Shown one piece after another: positions 40,087-48,620 of a stretch of DNA of 59,154 nt. The notes under the pieces are model-generated. The model searched no databases. It was not told where the DNA came from and was given only the letters and a program-made list of their open reading frames with translations. The stretch comes from SKVR01 sp037441525 (lineage in GTDB: Bacteria; Bacteroidota; Bacteroidia; Bacteroidales; UBA7960). Within the stretch, counting starts at the first letter, position 1. Each line of letters begins with the position of its first letter. Location of the stretch: NCBI GenBank assembly GCA_037441525.1, contig JBBISA010000019.1, positions 1 to 59,154 of the forward strand. The letters run 5' to 3'. The position numbers were made by a program, and so were the translations under genes.

Positions 40087-40139
40087 ATTTGTGTTAACAA
40101 ACCTTTGCCTTGTTCACTACTCAAAAGGTTGTGAACTAA

Positions 40140-40177
40140 AAACCCCGGAAATTGCCTGTCCGGGGTTTATTTTTTTT
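40140..40177 (+). terminator. Rho-independent terminator
   Basis: AAACCCCGGA and TCCGGGGTTT form a 10-bp stem, followed by a run of eight T. The A-run before the stem lets it also serve the convergent TonB receptor gene on the minus strand. Confidence 0.85.
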
Positions 40178-40193
40178 AGTAGATGAGGAATGA

Positions 40194-42017
40194 TCAGAAA
40201 CTGATATTTATACCTGTCATAAAATTAATGCCTGGCATGGGATAACCATTATTAATGGTATATTGCTGATTGAGAAGATTTTTACCTGCAACAAAGCCTT
40301 CAATGTTGCCTATAAATTTGTAAGAAACCATCAGATTCAGCAGGGTAAAACTTTCCTGCAATAGTGCATTGCCTGTTGCAATGTAAAGACCGGAAATCTG
40401 TCTGGCAGAAAGATTGGCCCGAAATTCTCTGTATCGATAGGTACTTTCGAAATACAACTGATGTTTGGGAGCCGCAATGCGAGGCTGGTCAAGGTCAATA
40501 TAGCTGTAATTGCCTGAAAAACTGAAATGAGAAGTGGCAATCCAACTAAATTCTGCTTCAATGCCCCGGTTGCTGAAACTGCCAACATTTCGCCTGATGG
40601 CCGGTGGGGGCGGCGGTGGGATCACTACAATCATGTTGTCCCCTTCAATTAGGAAAATAGTAATATCTCCACTGAAGTTTTTACGGGTCGAAAGATAATT
40701 AAACCCAAACTCATAGTTCATAAGCCGTTCCGGTTTAAGTTCAGGGTTAGGTGCAAAAAGGTAAAGTTCCATTAATGAAGGGCTGCGAAATCCCTTGGAA
40801 AAACTCCCCTTCAAAGTTACGTTTCTGCCGGTTGTAAAAGAAAGACCGGCCTGCGGAACGGTTTCGGTGCCAAACATAGAATTATATTCAACTCTGAACC
40901 CTGCACTTAGAATCAGCTTTTTCACAATGCTTTGCTGCATAAACGCATAAGTGGCCCAATCTTCAGCACCGTGCCACTTATTCGCTGCAGCAGGAGGTAC
41001 ATTATTGGCAATGCCGGCAACTTTTTTAAAATCGGCTCCCAAGGTAACCCTGTTTCCTCTCAGAGGGCTGAATCCCTGGTATAAACTAACCCCCGCATGA
41101 TAATCTTCTGATAACCATCCATTTGTAAACTCATGGGTTCCGAAGTTATAGAACCCGATCAAACCACCTTCAGTTTTTTCAAACTGGTTTTTGACTGCCA
41201 CAGATGCCCTGCCTCTGATAATGTCTATGCCAAACAGAGCAGGGTTAAATACCGGCCCTGGATCTTCTGAAGTAAAGTCGGCAATGCTGAAATCGGCAGA
41301 AACCTTGAAATTCCTGTTCAATTCATAACCCGCCTTCAAAAACCCGTTGATGATCCTGAATTCCGAATTATCGCGGTGACCATCGGTACGATCGTGATTC
41401 AACGATGCAAACAGGTTTAACTTGTTCTTCCTGAATCCTCCGCTGGCCATATACTTCTGGGTATTAAAGGATCCGTAAGAAACACGCGCATTCCCCGAAA
41501 ATCCATCGCTGGTTTGTTGCCTGGTAATTATATTTACCGCACCCGCAAATGCATTGGAACCATAAAGTATGGAAGCAGGACCACGGATCACCTCCACCCT
41601 TTCAACATCCGACGAAACATAGGCATCGGGCAGCGGATGAGAAAAGATACCCTGCATCTGCGGATGGCCATCTATCAACAACAGCACCTGGGTATTGGGT
41701 GCTGTTCCGCCTACTCCACGCATACTTATTTGCCCCGCTGAACCCTGGGCAACCCCAAAACCGGTTATGCCCCTTTCGGTAACAAACATTCCTGGAATAC
41801 GCTGGCTCAGAACAGGCAACACTGCCGATTCATTGCTCATTTCAATCTGCTCCCGCGAAACGGTTGTAACAGTTACCGGAACATTGCGACGTGAAATCTC
41901 AGTGCGCGAAGCGGATATTACCACTTCGTCGATCTCAAGTGTATCTTTTGGCGCCTGGCCTACAGCAAGTGAACCGGTTACCATTGCAATAATAAAGGGA
42001 ATCAGGTATTTTTTCAT
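40194..42017 (-). CDS. TonB-dependent outer-membrane receptor, probably metal (nickel) uptake
   Basis: This is a 607-aa receptor. A signal peptide precedes the plug domain (DEVVISASRTEISRRNVPVTVTTVS, then VERVEVIRGPASILYGSNAFAGAVNII), followed by a 22-strand-type barrel that ends in an aromatic strand (MTGINISF). It lacks the carboxypeptidase-like N-terminal domain of SusC proteins, so it is a cofactor or metal receptor rather than a glycan one. An external loop carries six prolines (VVIPPPPPPAIRR). A NikR-type operator lies 83 bases upstream and nikR is next on the same strand, so nickel is the most likely cargo. That last point is inference. Confidence 0.85.
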   Translation of the reverse strand: MKKYLIPFIIAMVTGSLAVGQAPKDTLEIDEVVISASRTEISRRNVPVTVTTVSREQIEMSNESAVLPVLSQRIPGMFVTERGITGFGVAQGSAGQISMRGVGGTAPNTQVLLLIDGHPQMQGIFSHPLPDAYVSSDVERVEVIRGPASILYGSNAFAGAVNIITRQQTSDGFSGNARVSYGSFNTQKYMASGGFRKNKLNLFASLNHDRTDGHRDNSEFRIINGFLKAGYELNRNFKVSADFSIADFTSEDPGPVFNPALFGIDIIRGRASVAVKNQFEKTEGGLIGFYNFGTHEFTNGWLSEDYHAGVSLYQGFSPLRGNRVTLGADFKKVAGIANNVPPAAANKWHGAEDWATYAFMQQSIVKKLILSAGFRVEYNSMFGTETVPQAGLSFTTGRNVTLKGSFSKGFRSPSLMELYLFAPNPELKPERLMNYEFGFNYLSTRKNFSGDITIFLIEGDNMIVVIPPPPPPAIRRNVGSFSNRGIEAEFSWIATSHFSFSGNYSYIDLDQPRIAAPKHQLYFESTYRYREFRANLSARQISGLYIATGNALLQESFTLLNLMVSYKFIGNIEGFVAGKNLLNQQYTINNGYPMPGINFMTGINISF

Positions 42018-42099
42018 TTTGTTTGACTTTTATTTAACGAATTATTCTTGAAAACATGCAGGCGGGAAAGATATACCCAGATTGAAGAACTAACTTATA

Positions 42100-42126
42100 G
42101 TGTCACGTTTTAATAAATCATAGCAC
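42100..42126. promoter_or_regulatory. Putative NikR operator upstream of TonB receptor
   Basis: GTGTCAC, 13 bases, ATAGCAC. This fits the GTGTTAC-N13/14-GTAACAC style reported for NikR boxes outside enterobacteria. The same arrangement recurs at 42547-42573. It lies 83 bases before the receptor start codon, at promoter distance. Confidence 0.6.
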
Positions 42127-42143
42127 CCAAACTGCAAAAAAAA

Positions 42144-42545
42144 TCAGGCTAACCCGGTTTTGAGCAGTTCAGCATGCTTAATTCCCTTAATGGCTTTTAA
42201 TTTATTGAAAAGGTTATTTACCCTGGCTGGCTTACCTTTTAAAGCAATCACTTCCATTCGGGTTTGGTCATCAACATGCACATGCTGACCCGCAAGCAAC
42301 AGGCAATGGTATTCATGTTGAAGCGAGTTTACCTGCTTGTGCAGTTCTTTCTGGTTGTGATCATACACAATTACCACGGCAGCAAGCACAGTCTCATCGC
42401 TTTCCCAATCCTGTACTACCTTGTTTTTCTGAATAAGAAAACGGATGGCCTGCGAGCGGTTAGGAAAGCGCTGTTTTTCAACAATCTGATCCAGATCGTC
42501 CAAAAGTTCTTCTTCAAGAGATACACCAAATCTTTTCAATGCCAT
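42144..42545 (-). CDS. nikR: NikR-type nickel-responsive regulator
   Basis: This is a 133-aa ribbon-helix-helix regulator with a C-terminal ACT-like metal domain. The DNA-binding part is KRFGVSLEEELLDDLDQ and RSQAIRFLI. The metal domain has QHEYHC and QHVHV, matching E. coli His76, His87 and His89. By alignment, the position of E. coli Cys95 is Arg96 here, while a Cys stands at residue 81. The gene is preceded by an operator only two bases before its start codon, which indicates autoregulation, and it is followed by a TonB receptor gene with the same operator. Confidence 0.9.
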   Translation of the reverse strand: MALKRFGVSLEEELLDDLDQIVEKQRFPNRSQAIRFLIQKNKVVQDWESDETVLAAVVIVYDHNQKELHKQVNSLQHEYHCLLLAGQHVHVDDQTRMEVIALKGKPARVNNLFNKLKAIKGIKHAELLKTGLA

Positions 42546-42546
42546 A

Positions 42547-42573
42547 GTAGCATGATATTAAAAATCGTGACAC
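42547..42573. promoter_or_regulatory. Putative NikR operator at nikR start
   Basis: On the minus strand: GTGTCAC, 13 bases, ATGCTAC. It starts two bases upstream of the nikR ATG and shares GTGTCACG and, after ten bases, TCAT with the operator at 42100-42126. Binding here would block transcription or translation start of nikR. Confidence 0.6.
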
Positions 42574-42619
42574 GAAGGTAGTAAAAATAGTTGAGTGGGG
42601 TTGGGTGGGTTGAGATGAT

Positions 42620-43189
42620 TTATTTCATCACTTCCCTGTGCCTGAAACAATCAACCAGATGATCGTTTATCATGCCAATGGCCTGTATATGAGCGTAAAT
42701 AATAGTAGAGCCTACAAATTTAAAACCGCGCCCAATAAGGTCTTTGCTTATTTTATCTGACAAGGGGGTTTTGGCTGGAATTTCACCGATGGTTTTCCAA
42801 TTATTCATAACAGGCTTATGATCAACAAACGACCAGATGTATTGGTCAAAACTCCCCCACTCCTTTTGTATTTCAAGAAAACATCCTGCATTGTTTATCG
42901 CTGCCCTAATTTTTAACTGATTTCGGATAATGCCCGGATCACTGAGCAATTGCTGAACCTTTTGTTTATCATAAAGAACTACCTTTTCAGGGTTGAAGTT
43001 ATCGAAAGCCAGGCGGAAATTTTCCCGTTTCTTCAGCACTGTATGCCAGCTAAGACCCGCCTGCATGGCTTCCAATACAAGAAACTCAAAATGTTGCTGC
43101 TCATCGTGAACCGGTACTCCCCACTCTTCATCGTGATACCTTACATAAAGTGGATCTGTGCCACACCAGGGGCATCTGATTTTTTCCAT
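42620..43189 (-). CDS. tag: DNA-3-methyladenine glycosylase I
   Basis: This 189-aa base-excision repair enzyme removes 3-methyladenine from alkylated DNA. TAG family marks are RCPWCGTDPLYVRYHDEEWG at the N-terminus (zinc ligands Cys and His), VLEAMQAGLSW (active-site Glu region), and a C-terminal QAIGMINDHLVDCF that supplies the remaining zinc ligands. Length is normal. It lies 16 bases after the CoA-binding protein gene on the same strand, with which it may be co-transcribed. Confidence 0.93.
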   Translation of the reverse strand: MEKIRCPWCGTDPLYVRYHDEEWGVPVHDEQQHFEFLVLEAMQAGLSWHTVLKKRENFRLAFDNFNPEKVVLYDKQKVQQLLSDPGIIRNQLKIRAAINNAGCFLEIQKEWGSFDQYIWSFVDHKPVMNNWKTIGEIPAKTPLSDKISKDLIGRGFKFVGSTIIYAHIQAIGMINDHLVDCFRHREVMK

Positions 43190-43205
43190 AATTGCTATTC
43201 AATGG

Positions 43206-43658
43206 TTATTTGGGCAAAGTTCCAAAGGTTTTTGACAGCCACCAGTGGAATTTGTGAAACCCTGTGGGTTGGGCGTGCATAAACATACACTGACCGGTTA
43301 CCTTCTCCGGAAAATTGTTGAGTTTAGCAAGTACCTCAGCATTTTCCGACATTTGCTGCACCCATATATGAGTAAATTCTTTTTCTTTTGCCTTATCAAT
43401 CAACTTAGAAGTTACCTCTGGTTTAGTAACCAGGTACAATGCTTTTACATCCGCTGGAATTGCATCAAGGGTAACATAAATGGGATCTCCCTCAGGTGTG
43501 GTGCCCCCTGCCGGATTCACCGGATACAATTCATATCCTTTCTCTCTGAGGGTTTTGTAAATCTGGGCTCCAAACTTTTTTGGGTTTTTTGAATAGCCGG
43601 CCACCGCAATCTTTTGCTGGGCCAGAAAATTGTCGATTTGTGCTTTTTTTGTTTTCAT
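43206..43658 (-). CDS. CoA-binding domain protein (YccU-like)
   Basis: The start is placed at the internal ATG (position 43658) that gives MKTKKAQIDNFL, the usual beginning of this family. The product (150 aa) is a small Rossmann-fold CoA-binding protein: IAVAGYSKNPKKFG, YPVNPAGGTTPEGDPIYVTLDAIP and IWVQQMSENAEV are family blocks. It binds CoA or acyl-CoA in related proteins; the cellular role is not established. Confidence 0.85.
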   Translation of the reverse strand: MKTKKAQIDNFLAQQKIAVAGYSKNPKKFGAQIYKTLREKGYELYPVNPAGGTTPEGDPIYVTLDAIPADVKALYLVTKPEVTSKLIDKAKEKEFTHIWVQQMSENAEVLAKLNNFPEKVTGQCMFMHAQPTGFHKFHWWLSKTFGTLPK

Positions 43659-43888
43659 GGGGATAGAATTTAGAAATTCAATCACCTAAAAGATGTCATT
43701 AATTTGTCTGTAATTCAAATTGTTCTAGATTATAACTCATCAAAAGTAATTAAGAAATTTGAACTCAGAATACCTGATTATTAAAAATCTGCGAATTAAA
43801 CCGCAAAATTCACTTGAATTTTTTGATTGAAATCGCAACTTTTAGTAAATAAATTTAACAGTCACTTATTGTTCTGTCATTGTGCAAC

Positions 43889-44605
43889 TTACAAGCCCGC
43901 TGACCACCTGATTGAGTTTAGAATAATTTGCTTATATGCAGGACTATGAAGGCCTGGCGCAGCATGTCCGGGAAGTAGATATACCACCTTTGAGTTCTCC
44001 ACCTGGTGCGCCCAGCCGATAATCGGGTGGCAGAATTCATTTTCAGTGGTGAGCAAAGTGGTTACCGTGGGCAGCACCTGCAGATTGGTATACCCTTCGT
44101 CGAAGATGTCGAAATCGTCAATCCGTTTTGTAACAGGATGGTTGCGGTTGGTAATCACCCGCATCCAGATATCGTGTTTATATCCCGAAAGTTTTTCAGA
44201 ATCAATATCAGGGGCCGGGAGTTGGTATTTTCCGCCAATAATTGAAGTAAATTCAGGCCAGTTCTGGTATGAAACCAGGGCATGGTGCATAAAAACCAGA
44301 CCTTTCCTTTTTTCGGTCAAACCTAAGTATGCCTGCTTTTCCTCCTTAGTAATCTGTTGCCAGCTATCATAAAAAACTATTACATCATACCGGTCGGCAT
44401 CCGAAGAGGCGATTATCATATTGGCCGCAGGCTGCATGGCAGTTTCGAAGACAATCCCTTCCATTTCCTCGAATACCTTATAAAATGACAGGGTATCTAA
44501 ACCGTGGCCGCCGGCAACAACCAAAACTGTGAGGTCATTACGGCTAAATGGCGAGCAACTTCCGATTATCAGTATCAAAAATGCAAGTATGACTGGCTTA
44601 TTCAT
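43889..44605 (-). CDS. ThuA domain lipoprotein
   Basis: This is a 238-aa exported protein. The ATG at 44605 (MNKPVILAFLILIIGSC) gives a clean lipoprotein signal; the upstream ATG adds seven charged residues. The body is a ThuA/glutamine-amidotransferase-like fold: VLVVAGGHGLDTLSFYKVFEEM, VIVFYDSWQQIT, LVFMHHALVSYQNWPEF and a C-terminal GWAHQVENSKVVYLLPGH. ThuA proteins are linked to sugar catabolism, with no catalytic role proven for most. It stands alone between other minus-strand genes. Confidence 0.85.
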   Translation of the reverse strand: MNKPVILAFLILIIGSCSPFSRNDLTVLVVAGGHGLDTLSFYKVFEEMEGIVFETAMQPAANMIIASSDADRYDVIVFYDSWQQITKEEKQAYLGLTEKRKGLVFMHHALVSYQNWPEFTSIIGGKYQLPAPDIDSEKLSGYKHDIWMRVITNRNHPVTKRIDDFDIFDEGYTNLQVLPTVTTLLTTENEFCHPIIGWAHQVENSKVVYLLPGHAAPGLHSPAYKQIILNSIRWSAGL

Positions 44606-44641
44606 TGTTTTCTCTTCTTTTGGCATATAATTGTTTTTTTA

Positions 44642-45112
44642 CTACTTAACATTAAAGCGCGGGTCAAACCTCATGGCCGTTTTTGCAATTACCTTTATTC
44701 TGCCTGCATCAGGATGTCTGGGATTTATCAAATAATTAAATTCCTGAGGTACAATACTGCTGGGAACCTTTAACACTGGCGCCAAACTTTCTGAAACAAA
44801 ATCATCTCCAATAATCTGGGTTATTATGCCAGAGAGTTTAGAGTCCCAGTTTTCAGGAAGTTCATCAATTTTAACTTCCTGGATTGTCAAATCCTCAGGA
44901 ATATCTATCTCTAATATGTATCTGTCAATGGGCAAATCTTCTGTTAAATCAAGATGTACTGAGACTTCAAGTATCGCCAGAGCCCTGTTCTCAGCTGTAT
45001 AGACCAGCTGTGTATTCAGACTGTTCCATCTGAAACCCTTTGCCATTGAAGCACCAACACCTGTTAAAGTTGTATTCAGGTATTTTTCACGTTCAATTCT
45101 AAAAACCTTCAT
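44642..45112 (-). CDS. RES-domain toxin (NAD+-degrading)
   Basis: This is a 156-aa toxin of a type II RES/Xre pair. RES proteins degrade NAD+ and arrest growth. Family marks are the N-terminal VFRIEREKY Arg, ASMAKGFRWNSLNTQLVYTAENRALAILEV with the conserved Arg, Tyr and Glu, and the C-terminal INPRHPDAGRIKV. The start codon overlaps the antitoxin stop by one base (TGATG), which indicates translational coupling. Confidence 0.9.
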   Translation of the reverse strand: MKVFRIEREKYLNTTLTGVGASMAKGFRWNSLNTQLVYTAENRALAILEVSVHLDLTEDLPIDRYILEIDIPEDLTIQEVKIDELPENWDSKLSGIITQIIGDDFVSESLAPVLKVPSSIVPQEFNYLINPRHPDAGRIKVIAKTAMRFDPRFNVK

Positions 45113-45606
45113 CAGGCAAAATTGCTAAACTCAATTCTATTAAGGGCATGCTTCACTTCATCGATCCCGGTAATAGTGTCCAGTAAGTTCTCGGGTGGAC
45201 TGCCATTCAGTGAGAGATTCGGTTTCTTCAACCATCTTTGAAATTTTTCTTCTTCATTATTAAAAACTTCTAACCCAAAATCGATCAACTCAGTGATCAG
45301 CACAATCAATTCGCTGTTTCTGCTATCCAACAATGAGTGTTCACTCTTTTTTTTGTTGTATGTTGTCTGGGGTAATCCTACAATAGAAAGTATAGATTTA
45401 ATGGGCCGGTTTAACCTTTTGCTGATTACATCTATAGAGCAATAAGGAACTCCCTGCCGGATTACTCTTACACGTTCCATGGCATTTGACCATGCATAAA
45501 TTTTCCCATCTGCAACTATCTCCCACGTTGTCAATCCTTTTCTTTTCCCATCGGCCTTGCCAATACTCTTTTGGATATTAAAGGGTATCGTTTTTATAGT
45601 ACTCAT
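45112..45606 (-). CDS. Antitoxin of RES toxin (Xre/MbcA/ParS type)
   Basis: This 164-aa protein is encoded immediately upstream of the RES toxin. The C-terminal half is the MbcA/ParS/Xre toxin-binding domain (LITELIDFGLEVFNNEEEKFQRWLKKPNLSLNGSPPENLLDTITGIDEV). The N-terminal half carries an Xre-like DNA-binding region (VISKRLNRPIKSILSIVGLPQTTYNKKK). It neutralises the toxin and probably represses the operon through the inverted repeat at 45610-45647. Confidence 0.88.
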   Translation of the reverse strand: MSTIKTIPFNIQKSIGKADGKRKGLTTWEIVADGKIYAWSNAMERVRVIRQGVPYCSIDVISKRLNRPIKSILSIVGLPQTTYNKKKSEHSLLDSRNSELIVLITELIDFGLEVFNNEEEKFQRWLKKPNLSLNGSPPENLLDTITGIDEVKHALNRIEFSNFA

Positions 45607-45609
45607 ATC

Positions 45610-45647
45610 GCAACAATTTTACTGTAAATATACAACAGAATTGTTGC
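45610..45647. promoter_or_regulatory. Inverted repeat, likely operator of the RES/Xre module
   Basis: GCAACAATT (45610-45618) and AATTGTTGC (45639-45647) are perfect 9-bp inverted arms separated by 20 bases, with centres about 29 bases apart. They start 4 bases upstream of the antitoxin start codon, where autoregulatory operators of toxin-antitoxin modules are usually found. Confidence 0.6.
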
Positions 45648-45747
45648 AATTTCAAGTTTTTATAGATTTATCCTATTGGAGGAAAACGCGGAGTTACAAA
45701 CACCACCCAACGTAAATAATGTATTACGCACACAACCTATCCCCAAA

Positions 45748-46614
45748 CTACTCTTTGAAATTATTGTACCCCACCAGCACAATCCCTTTTTCTTTTATTG
45801 CCTGCAACACTCTGGGGCTGGTAAAAATGCGGGTAACATGGTCGCGATCCTCGGCCACATCGGTATAGCCTGTATGGAAGGTGGCACGCATTTCGGGCTC
45901 ATCGTAGGCCGGGTGTTCCACAAAGAGGTAATTTCCGGGAGTAAGGTTTTTGATGTTCTCTACAAAGGTGTCGATCTTTTCATCAATTGTCTGTTCGCGT
46001 TTCCAGCCGGGCATCCGCTGAAAGTTATGCTTAGAAAGGTCGATGTGCAAACCATATTCGACTGCCAGTTTTTGCGCCACTTCGCTCACTGAAGCATCCA
46101 TACTGGTAAAACCCATGTGGGCCGAAATGTGGCTTACCTGTGGAATATGTTTCATAGCCAGTTCAATCTGGGCCCGCATTTCCTGTTCAATTTCTTCAAT
46201 TTTCCAATTTGCTCCGCGGATGGTTCGCCCGGGCGGGTAGTTATCGTTGGGCCATACCATGGGAAAAAAGTATCCGTTTTCGTCAACCAGGCTTGGAGCA
46301 TAAGTAAGGGGGCGCCACTTTACATTGTCCCATTCACTGGTAAGCATAAGGTGCACACCCACATCATAACGGGGATGTTGTTTCAGCATTTCTACCGCTT
46401 CAGGAAACCAGGAGCAGTTGACCATCACTTCTACCGATCGGGCAATACCATGGGTATAAGAATTGATACACGCACGGTTGGCGGCGTGCGATGAGCCGAT
46501 ATCGTCGGCACGGATGAGTAACTTTATATTTCCCTGCTGAGCCTTACATGATTGTGTTATGCCCAAAGCAAAAACAAGGATGAAAAGAGCAAAAACCCTT
46601 CTGAATTTTTTCAT
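45748..46614 (-). CDS. Exported ChbG/HpnK-family polysaccharide deacetylase-like protein
   Basis: This 288-aa protein has a signal peptide (VFALFILVFALGITQSC, possibly lipidated). The YdjC/ChbG fold is shown by LLIRADDIGSSHAAN (metal-binding Asp pair), VGVHLMLTSEW (metal His) and SHISAHMG. Family members remove N-acetyl groups from chito-oligosaccharides or related sugars; the substrate here is unknown. Its export fits the other exported sugar-active enzymes in the window. Confidence 0.85.
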   Translation of the reverse strand: MKKFRRVFALFILVFALGITQSCKAQQGNIKLLIRADDIGSSHAANRACINSYTHGIARSVEVMVNCSWFPEAVEMLKQHPRYDVGVHLMLTSEWDNVKWRPLTYAPSLVDENGYFFPMVWPNDNYPPGRTIRGANWKIEEIEQEMRAQIELAMKHIPQVSHISAHMGFTSMDASVSEVAQKLAVEYGLHIDLSKHNFQRMPGWKREQTIDEKIDTFVENIKNLTPGNYLFVEHPAYDEPEMRATFHTGYTDVAEDRDHVTRIFTSPRVLQAIKEKGIVLVGYNNFKE

Positions 46615-46818
46615 AAAAATGCCTTTTAGGATTTAGTGGTTTTTTTTTATAGGATTAAGGAACGCAAATAACCTTGATTTTTTATGATATGTATGATTAG
46701 GCAGTTATTAGGTTAAAATAGTACCCTAAATTTTTACAGGTTCCGAATTTACGTTTTTTAAAAGCATGGTGACCATAACCATTTAGATTTTAATCAAAAC
46801 TAACCTGATATCAGTAAA

Positions 46819-46849
46819 AATCCCCGAAAAGCAACGCCTCCCGGGGATT
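46819..46849 (-). terminator. Terminator of the DUF4395 gene
   Basis: AATCCCCG and CGGGGATT form a stem of 8 bp. Read on the minus strand the stem is followed by TTTTA, and it lies downstream of the DUF4395 stop. The rest of 46615-46911 shows nothing else. Confidence 0.6.
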
Positions 46850-46911
46850 AACATGGAAAAAAATAAGTACAATGATGGTTTATAAAGAAATTTGTGGATT
46901 TCGATTAGCGA

Positions 46912-47394
46912 TTAACGCTGGTGAATGAAGTTATGATTGCTTCTGGTGGATCGGTAAAACAGCCGGTGAACAAAAGGATAAATCACACAAGCCACACAAA
47001 CCCCGAAAGCCCCTTCGAGGAAGGAAAAGAAGGCAAGAACCCCTGCAAAAGCAATGGCTGTTGCCGGACTACCTAATATGAGTGATGCTGTAATAACAGT
47101 TGTAAATAGCAGGCCAATACGGGCGGCAAACAGCTTGGGGCCTGCATTCTCCTGTTTTCCTGAAATCTGAAACCTGTTAACGATAAAACGGGCAGCCAAA
47201 CCCACCAGGCTGAGGCGCGGAAAGTTTATAATCCGAACAAGAAAATCAGACAATAGAAACAGAGCAAGGTATACATTCGGGCTTAATAAAAAAGCAATCA
47301 GAATTATTACGTTAATAACGGCATGGGTACGAACCACAGCTGTATTCACTTTCTTTTCTGAAATGGGGCAAAACGCATTTTTATACATGATCAT
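46912..47394 (-). CDS. DUF4395 membrane protein
   Basis: This is a 160-aa inner-membrane protein with about four hydrophobic helices. CPISEKKVNTAVVRTHAVINVIIL near the start and GVCVACVIYPFVHRLF near the end are the usual DUF4395 landmarks, with Cys at both places. No biochemical function is established. It is transcribed alone. Confidence 0.75.
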   Translation of the reverse strand: MIMYKNAFCPISEKKVNTAVVRTHAVINVIILIAFLLSPNVYLALFLLSDFLVRIINFPRLSLVGLAARFIVNRFQISGKQENAGPKLFAARIGLLFTTVITASLILGSPATAIAFAGVLAFFSFLEGAFGVCVACVIYPFVHRLFYRSTRSNHNFIHQR

Positions 47395-47511
47395 TGATGT
47401 TTAAATTACAATACAAAGATGCTTGGTTGCATCAATTCCTGCAATAACGCAAACAGGGTAAATACATACCGCAATTATGGTATTTCGATGGGGATCATTG
47501 GGGACCAACAA

Positions 47512-48177
47512 TCAGATATAGTACTCGATGTTATCGATGAGCCCTGCCCTGATGGCATACATGATGAGTTCGGAAGTATTGTTTATGCCCAGTTTTTTAA
47601 AAATATTCTTACGATGCGACATTACGGTATGAAAACTAAGGTGCTTCTGTGCAGCTATCTCCTTGGTGGTTAATCCATTGGCAATAAGCCTTGTGATCTC
47701 TATTTCGGAAGGGGTGAGATTAACGGGAGCAAATACTTCAGCACGGTTCGATTTGTTCTCTATTAATATATCCAATACTTCATCTGAATAGTATTTTCGT
47801 CCCTGTGTTGTAGCATCAATGGCCTGCATGATCTCGTCGGGGCCGGCCGTTTTGTAAATAATGTTTCGTACACCTATCCGGTTAAGCTCATTGATATCGG
47901 CTGGTGGCACATGATTGGTAAGGATGAGCACCTTTAGCCCGGGATTTTCTGAGATCAGCAATTTCAAATGGTCAAATCCATTATAGTCCAAAAGAAAAAA
48001 ATCGGTAATTAACAGGCCGGGTTCCGGAGTTTCTTTCAACAGTGCTTTTAGTTCGGTTGTGCTGGCAGCCTGGCCTGTCAGTCTATATTTAGTGCTTTGC
48101 TTTATGAGCATTGCCAGCGATTCAGTTACAAGATACTGCCTATCGGCAATGATTATGTTTTGTGGTTTTTTGGTCAT
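47512..48177 (-). CDS. LuxR-family response regulator
   Basis: This 221-aa regulator has an N-terminal receiver domain (IIIADRQYLVTESL; acceptor Asp in LLITDFFLLDYNG; VLILTNH) and a C-terminal LuxR/FixJ helix-turn-helix (LTPSEIEITRLIANGLTTKEIA, HTVMSHRKNIFKKLGI). No sensor kinase is nearby, so its partner must lie elsewhere. It is a NarL-type regulator of unknown target. Confidence 0.88.
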   Translation of the reverse strand: MTKKPQNIIIADRQYLVTESLAMLIKQSTKYRLTGQAASTTELKALLKETPEPGLLITDFFLLDYNGFDHLKLLISENPGLKVLILTNHVPPADINELNRIGVRNIIYKTAGPDEIMQAIDATTQGRKYYSDEVLDILIENKSNRAEVFAPVNLTPSEIEITRLIANGLTTKEIAAQKHLSFHTVMSHRKNIFKKLGINNTSELIMYAIRAGLIDNIEYYI

Positions 48178-48620
48178 TTTTGCAATTTACCAGAGAGTTA
48201 TAAAGGTTGCTGATCAAAATTAAACAAAAGAATGAGAAGAAATCTGAGATATTACAAGGGTTTCCTGAATCTTCACATCCATTCCCAGGGTAAAGTATTA
48301 AGAATTCCTTCATGCAATTGATAAACCCTGATTAGTTTTTTGGAATGTAAATAACTAATAACAAATCCGGGTGATAGTTATCTTCAACAATAGTTCAACA
48401 CAGAAATCCGAATCTCTGTTGGCTAACAAGGAAATTCTCCAACGATTGTTCATAGCAAGCGTTGATTGATGCTGTATTAAAGGCTTTGGTGTCATTGGGT
48501 AACAGCCAACCTGAATAGGGAAGCATCTTTAAAAAAATGATAACCAAGGGAATCCTGGATATTTATCATTAATTAAGCAGGTATTGCAATATTGGTAGGT
48601 TCTATAAACCTAAAAACCGG
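48178..48620. other. Intergenic, no gene recognised
   Basis: About 440 A/T-rich bases between the LuxR-type regulator and trkH (both minus). No ORF, hairpin or RNA gene could be supported. Confidence 0.45.

Noticed and set aside
44642..45606. Possible abortive-infection island around the RES/Xre genes
   Set aside because: The flanking genes (ThuA and ChbG-like) are ordinary metabolic genes, so a lone toxin-antitoxin pair is the safer description.
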